Origin: Lachnoclostridium sp. UBA7097
GTDB taxonomy: Bacteria > Bacillota > Clostridia > Lachnospirales > Lachnospiraceae
Assembly: GCA_002499945.1 (NCBI GenBank)
Contig: DKYP01000154.1
Span: forward strand, 1-16,524
DNA: 16,524 nt
Direction: 5' to 3'
Shown here: positions 13,769-16,524 of the stretch, in pieces
Layout: each line of letters begins with the position of its first letter
Position numbering within the stretch: the stretch's first letter is position 1
The notes under the pieces: model-generated
What the model saw: the letters and a program-made list of their open reading frames with translations, nothing else
What the model was told of the DNA's origin: nothing
The model's database searches: none
Position numbers and translations under genes: made by a program

Positions 13769-14857
13769 ATGAACCAGTACAGACGGATTGTTTCGTATCT
13801 TTACCAGTATTTAAATGGGGAAAAAGGGCAGAATATAGGTTATGTAAGACTTGAACAGAAAGGAAGGCAGTGCAGGGTTACAGTGCAGATGAGGGCTGTG
13901 GAAACCAGTTTTATGCCAGAAGTATGGCTGTTTAAACAGGAAAGGAGGGCTATAGAGTATATAAGCATAGGCAGGCTGGCAGCACATTCAGGAAGCATGC
14001 AGCTTAAAATAGTTACTAATGCAGAGGATGTGTGTTCAAGTGGACATCCTGCCAGTGATTTTGATGGTGCAGTAGTGTATATAAGTGACAGGCAGTATTA
14101 TGCTACAACATGGGCTAATGAAAGTATATACATAGGAAATAAAATAAATATGCTGGATAAGGAGGCATATAACAGTAACAGGGATGATGCAAGTACAGGC
14201 AGCAAAGACCATGAAAGCAGGGATACGGGCATCACTGGAAATACCCCGGAAAGTGAAACTGCTGGTAATACAGGTACAGATAATGAAACCCTGCAAGATA
14301 AGCCCCTGGAAGATGTTGTTAATAAAGAAGAGGAAGATACAAAGGATGGCGGGGACAGTAACAGTGCAGAGGATGGTGCAGATGATATAGAAGAAAACAG
14401 CACCCCGGAAGATATAAATTATGCTGATGTTAAGACACAGGACATTGAAGATGATAAAACATCATATGGGTGCAGTGCATGCCCCTACAAAAATTATGAT
14501 AAAAAAGAAGAGGATTTTGGTGTGCGCATCCTTAAAAATTTTCCTGTTATGTATCCTTTCAGGTCGGGGAGTATTGAGGAAAGTGTAAGGATAGAACCGA
14601 AAGATATAGGATGTATGCCAATACGTTTGTGGTCTTTTGCTAATAACAGGTTTTTGCTTCATGGATATTACTGTTATAAGCACCTGATATTTGCAAAGCT
14701 TTGTAATGGATGTTATGCCCTGGGGGTTCCCGGTGTATATAGTGAACAGGAAAGTAAAAGGGCAGCAGCATTTTCATTTAATGATTTCCAGCCTGTAGGG
14801 CCAGGAAAGGTAGTGTATGGCGTATTTGGTTACTGGATTACAGAAATTAGTGTCTGA
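13769..14857 (+). CDS. Conserved Lachnospiraceae-type protein of unknown function with acidic linker
   Basis: No enzymatic family is recognised. From ATG 13769 (GGAGGG 5 bases upstream; the frame opens at a TTG at 13751) the product has 362 residues. A beta-rich N-terminal domain (about 1-125) begins NQYRRIVSYLYQYLNGEKG; a long acidic Asp/Glu/Ser/Thr-rich linker follows (about 130-240), then CSACPYKNYD, and a C-terminal domain (about 260-362) containing RLWSFANNRFLLHGYYCYKH and LGVPGVYSEQE. I recall this two-domain layout as widespread in Lachnospiraceae under a DUF label (possibly DUF6128, from memory). There is no signal peptide or membrane segment, so it is probably cytoplasmic. The linker length is likely to vary between strains. 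Confidence 0.8.
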   Translation: MNQYRRIVSYLYQYLNGEKGQNIGYVRLEQKGRQCRVTVQMRAVETSFMPEVWLFKQERRAIEYISIGRLAAHSGSMQLKIVTNAEDVCSSGHPASDFDGAVVYISDRQYYATTWANESIYIGNKINMLDKEAYNSNRDDASTGSKDHESRDTGITGNTPESETAGNTGTDNETLQDKPLEDVVNKEEEDTKDGGDSNSAEDGADDIEENSTPEDINYADVKTQDIEDDKTSYGCSACPYKNYDKKEEDFGVRILKNFPVMYPFRSGSIEESVRIEPKDIGCMPIRLWSFANNRFLLHGYYCYKHLIFAKLCNGCYALGVPGVYSEQESKRAAAFSFNDFQPVGPGKVVYGVFGYWITEISV

Positions 14858-14875
14858 ACTTATACCAGTAATAAT

Positions 14876-14900
14876 TTATATAAATCCGGGATTTATATAA
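14876..14900. terminator. AT-rich palindrome at a convergent gene junction
   Basis: TTATATAAATCC and GGATTTATATAA flank a single central G. It contains the last codons and stop of the GNAT gene and lies 18 bases after the stop of the plus-strand gene. It may act as a shared weak terminator; the stem is mostly A-T. Confidence 0.4.
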
Positions 14901-15430
14901 GAGTATAAGATGTGGTCCTCCCATACACCATTTATCTGGGCAAATGAGCGTAAATAACCTTCTTCTGTAAAACAAAGCCTGTTAAGGAGATTAATTGATG
15001 GCACATTGCCAGGCATAACCATTGCTTCAATGCGGTGCAATGAAAGTTCTTTGCATATAATAGGGATAAGGGTACTTAATGCTTCATACATGTAGCCGTT
15101 GCCACAATATTCTTCACCAAGCTTGTATCCTGCCATACAGCTGCAAAATGCACCTTTTAATATATTGCTGAAGCATACTGTGCCAATTACTTTATCAGGA
15201 TTAGTATTTAAGAAAATCCAGTATCTTATATGCGACTGCCTGATAAAAGCATTATATTCACATGCAAGATTTGCACGCTGGAACTCAAATGTATAAAAAA
15301 GCCTGGTACGCTTTGGTTCATGTGGCTCCAGGAAATTTTTGTTTTTAATATAAAAATTTAACACAAGCCCTGCCCTGGCTGGGTTTAAGACATTTAAAAC
15401 AAGACGGCTGGTATTGTATGTAACTAACAT
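14876..15430 (-). CDS. GNAT-family N-acetyltransferase (RimJ/RimL-like)
   Basis: Transfers an acetyl group from acetyl-CoA to an amine, often a protein N-terminus in this subfamily. The 184-residue protein begins TSRLVLNVLNP (like the R-L-x-L start of RimJ/L). It has the acetyl-CoA motif A YKLGEEYCGNGYMYEAL (102-118), then HRIEAMVMPGNVPSINLLNR (132-151) with FTEEGYLR (154-161) and a terminal NGVWEDHILYS (167-177), all typical. The sequence has Cys in place of the usual Gly in the RLGF motif (RLCF). Substrate unknown. GGAAGG lies 7 bases upstream of the ATG. It is divergent from tadA. Confidence 0.88.
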   Translation of the reverse strand: MLVTYNTSRLVLNVLNPARAGLVLNFYIKNKNFLEPHEPKRTRLFYTFEFQRANLACEYNAFIRQSHIRYWIFLNTNPDKVIGTVCFSNILKGAFCSCMAGYKLGEEYCGNGYMYEALSTLIPIICKELSLHRIEAMVMPGNVPSINLLNRLCFTEEGYLRSFAQINGVWEDHILYSYINPGFI

Positions 15431-15529
15431 ATGAAAGCCTTCCTTTCCAGATAAAAATTACTTTTGACTATAATATATAATAGTGGTAAACTTATTTTAG
15501 AATAATATATATGGGGATAAAAGTAAATA

Positions 15530-16018
15530 ATGCAGGAAAATCCATTTGATGAAAAATATATGAAAGAAGCACTGAAACAGGCAAAGAAAGCCGCCGCCAT
15601 AGGGGAGGTGCCTATCGGGTGTGTAATTGTGCACCAGGATAAAATTATAGCAAGGGGATATAACCGGAGAAATACTGAGAAAAGCACACTTGCACATGCT
15701 GAAATTATAGCGATTAAAAAAGCAGGAAAAAAGCTTGGCGACTGGCGGCTTGAAGGCTGTACAATGTATGTGACACTTGAACCCTGCCCGATGTGTGCCG
15801 GGGCAGTAGTGCAGGCACGTATACCACGTGTGGTAATAGGTGCCATGAACCCAAAGGCTGGCTGTGCAGGAAGTATAATTGATTTATTGCAGGAAAGGCA
15901 GTTTAACCACATGGCAGAGAAAACAACAGGTGTGCTTTTAGAAGAATGCAGCAGCATTATGAAAGAATTTTTTAAAGATTTAAGGGAGAAAAAGAAAAAA
16001 GACACTGTAAATGCTTGA
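15530..16018 (+). CDS. tadA: tRNA-specific adenosine deaminase TadA
   Basis: Deaminates A34 to inosine in tRNA-Arg(ACG), allowing it to read CGU/CGC/CGA. The 162-residue protein has the cytidine/deoxycytidylate-deaminase zinc site AHAEI (His56, catalytic Glu58) and EPCPMCAGA (Cys86, Cys89), plus NPFDEKYMKEALKQAKKA at the start and DWRLEGCTMYVT. Length and motifs match bacterial TadA rather than a free-base deaminase. The ribosome binding site is weak (GGGGAT 12 bases upstream). Its stop codon overlaps the -35 box of the SRP RNA promoter. The tadA-ffs order is common in Firmicutes. Confidence 0.95.
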   Translation: MQENPFDEKYMKEALKQAKKAAAIGEVPIGCVIVHQDKIIARGYNRRNTEKSTLAHAEIIAIKKAGKKLGDWRLEGCTMYVTLEPCPMCAGAVVQARIPRVVIGAMNPKAGCAGSIIDLLQERQFNHMAEKTTGVLLEECSSIMKEFFKDLREKKKKDTVNA

Positions 16019-16043
16019 CATAACGGGTATCTATATGTATAAT
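16015..16043 (+). promoter_or_regulatory. SRP RNA promoter, perfect sigma-A consensus
   Basis: TTGACA (16015-16020), 17 bases, TATAAT (16038-16043). The TGA stop of tadA (16016-16018) lies within the -35 box. The predicted start is near 16050, about 50 bases before the mature RNA, so 5' processing is expected. Confidence 0.88.
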
Positions 16044-16100
16044 TACAAAATGCAGAAAAGATATGTGCATAGAAGTATTTTGTATGGATAGTTTAAAACT

Positions 16101-16368
16101 TCCGTGCTAGCCGGGGAGTTAGCGGTGCCCTGTACCTGCAATCCGCTATAGCAGGGGTGATGTCCTGTCCAGGGTTTTGCTGCTTGCCAGGCTGCCCTTG
16201 GAAAGTGGCGTTGACGTTCTGGTCTTACGCAATGGAAACCCATGAACCGTGTCAGGAGGGGAACCTAGCAGCACTAAGTGGGGACTTCTGTGTGCCGTAA
16301 GGTAGCTGGAGCCGAGCAGGCTGCCGAGGTAACGCTGGTGACAGCATATTCAAAACAGGATGCACGGA
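16101..16368 (+). ncRNA. ffs: Large (Alu-domain-containing) bacterial SRP RNA
   Basis: RNA scaffold of the signal recognition particle, binding Ffh to target nascent membrane proteins. The terminal helix pairs TCCGTGC (16101-16107) with GCACGGA (16362-16368). The 5' part GTGCTAGCCGGGGAGTTAGC and GGTGCCCTGTA form the Alu domain, as in B. subtilis scRNA. The Ffh-binding tip reads CCATGAACCGTGTCAGG, a 3-bp stem with GGAA tetraloop, then AGCAGCACTAAG; GTCAGG and AGCAGC are the two sides of the conserved internal loop. The mature length of about 270 matches the Bacillus/Clostridia type. The exact ends after processing are estimated. Confidence 0.95.
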
Positions 16369-16385
16369 TTTAATATAATAACACT

Positions 16386-16416
16386 GGCTGGTTTTTATAA
16401 CCAGCCTTTTTCTTTT
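16386..16416 (+). terminator. Rho-independent terminator of the SRP RNA gene
   Basis: Stem GGCTGGTT (16386-16393) and AACCAGCC (16399-16406), loop TTTAT, then TTTTTCTTTT (16407-16416). Confidence 0.92.
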
Positions 16417-16432
16417 ATGCGGATTGTTTACA

Positions 16433-16461
16433 TTGACGATATAGCCATAAAAATGTATAAT
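16433..16461 (+). promoter_or_regulatory. Promoter of the gene beyond the right edge
   Basis: TTGACG (16433-16438), 17 bases, TATAAT (16456-16461), just after the SRP terminator. Confidence 0.8.
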
Positions 16462-16500
16462 GGTAGACAGATAATTAATTCCAGGGTTAATATAAACATT

Positions 16501-16524
16501 AGGAGGAATTATTAAGCTAGTAAA
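16501..16524 (+). other. Shine-Dalgarno and possible non-AUG start of a truncated gene
   Basis: AGGAGG (16501-16506) is followed by AATTATTAAGCTAGTAAA and the window ends. There is no ATG, GTG or TTG at normal spacing. ATT codons at 16508 and 16511 are in frame with one another and could be the start, as in infC; otherwise the start lies beyond the edge. The product cannot be named. Confidence 0.4.

Noticed and set aside
15464..15481. TTGACT and TATAAT near the tadA start as a promoter pair
   Set aside because: The two boxes are only 6 bases apart, and neither has a partner at 16-18 bases on the same strand.
15424..16005. 193-residue minus-strand open frame
   Set aside because: Antisense to tadA and overlapping the GNAT start; no motif.

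Overview
The window looks like a chromosome segment of a low-GC Clostridia bacterium, most likely Lachnospiraceae. Supporting signs are pervasive AGG (Arg) and ATA (Ile) codons, AGGAGG-type ribosome binding sites, TTGACA/TATAAT promoters, a large Bacillus/Clostridia-type SRP RNA directly after tadA, and a family-unknown protein (13769-14857) whose sequence I associate with Lachnospiraceae. Codon use is similar throughout, so there is no obvious recently acquired island, although the left edge carries what looks like an IS200/IS605 right end.

Layout. (1) 1-1968: an IS605-like end hairpin, then a C5-cytosine DNA methyltransferase and a Vsr-type mismatch endonuclease; no restriction enzyme is visible. 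(2) 2025-6484: a biotin-linked locus. bioY (minus strand) is divergent from a plus-strand run of a MaoC-like hotdog protein, a thiolase, a short acyl-CoA ligase and a small nitroreductase. The shared intergenic region holds a perfect inverted repeat, TGTCAAC-N15-GTTGACA, matching the known BirA operator form. Its two arms are the -35 boxes of two near-perfect divergent promoters. This resembles the BirA-regulated yhfU(bioY)-yhfT-yhfS group of Bacillus/Staphylococcus, but divergent and extended. (3) 6580-7599: a secreted protein with four Big_2-like Ig repeats. (4) 7769-10898: NADP isocitrate dehydrogenase, a MYG1-family protein, a DUF3990-type (ADP-ribosyltransferase-like) protein and a small partner, closed by a strong bidirectional terminator. 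(5) 10973-13582 (minus): a chemoreceptor with a multi-span membrane input domain, and an Mrp-type Fe-S carrier ATPase. (6) 13769-15430: a Lachnospiraceae-type hypothetical convergent with a GNAT acetyltransferase. (7) 15530-16524: tadA, the SRP RNA with its own consensus promoter and terminator, then a promoter and Shine-Dalgarno for a gene cut by the right edge.

The best candidate for an under-described system is the biotin-linked locus. If BirA controls both directions, biotin shortage would raise biotin uptake and, at the same time, a set of acyl-CoA enzymes. Because acetyl-CoA carboxylase needs biotin, these enzymes could support malonyl-CoA-independent acyl supply, fatty acid salvage or pimelate supply; this is inference. 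The thiolase appears to lack the usual second catalytic Cys. A second candidate is the DUF3990/partner pair, which may be a toxin-antitoxin-like module. All assignments come from reading the sequence and from remembered family motifs; no database search was made.
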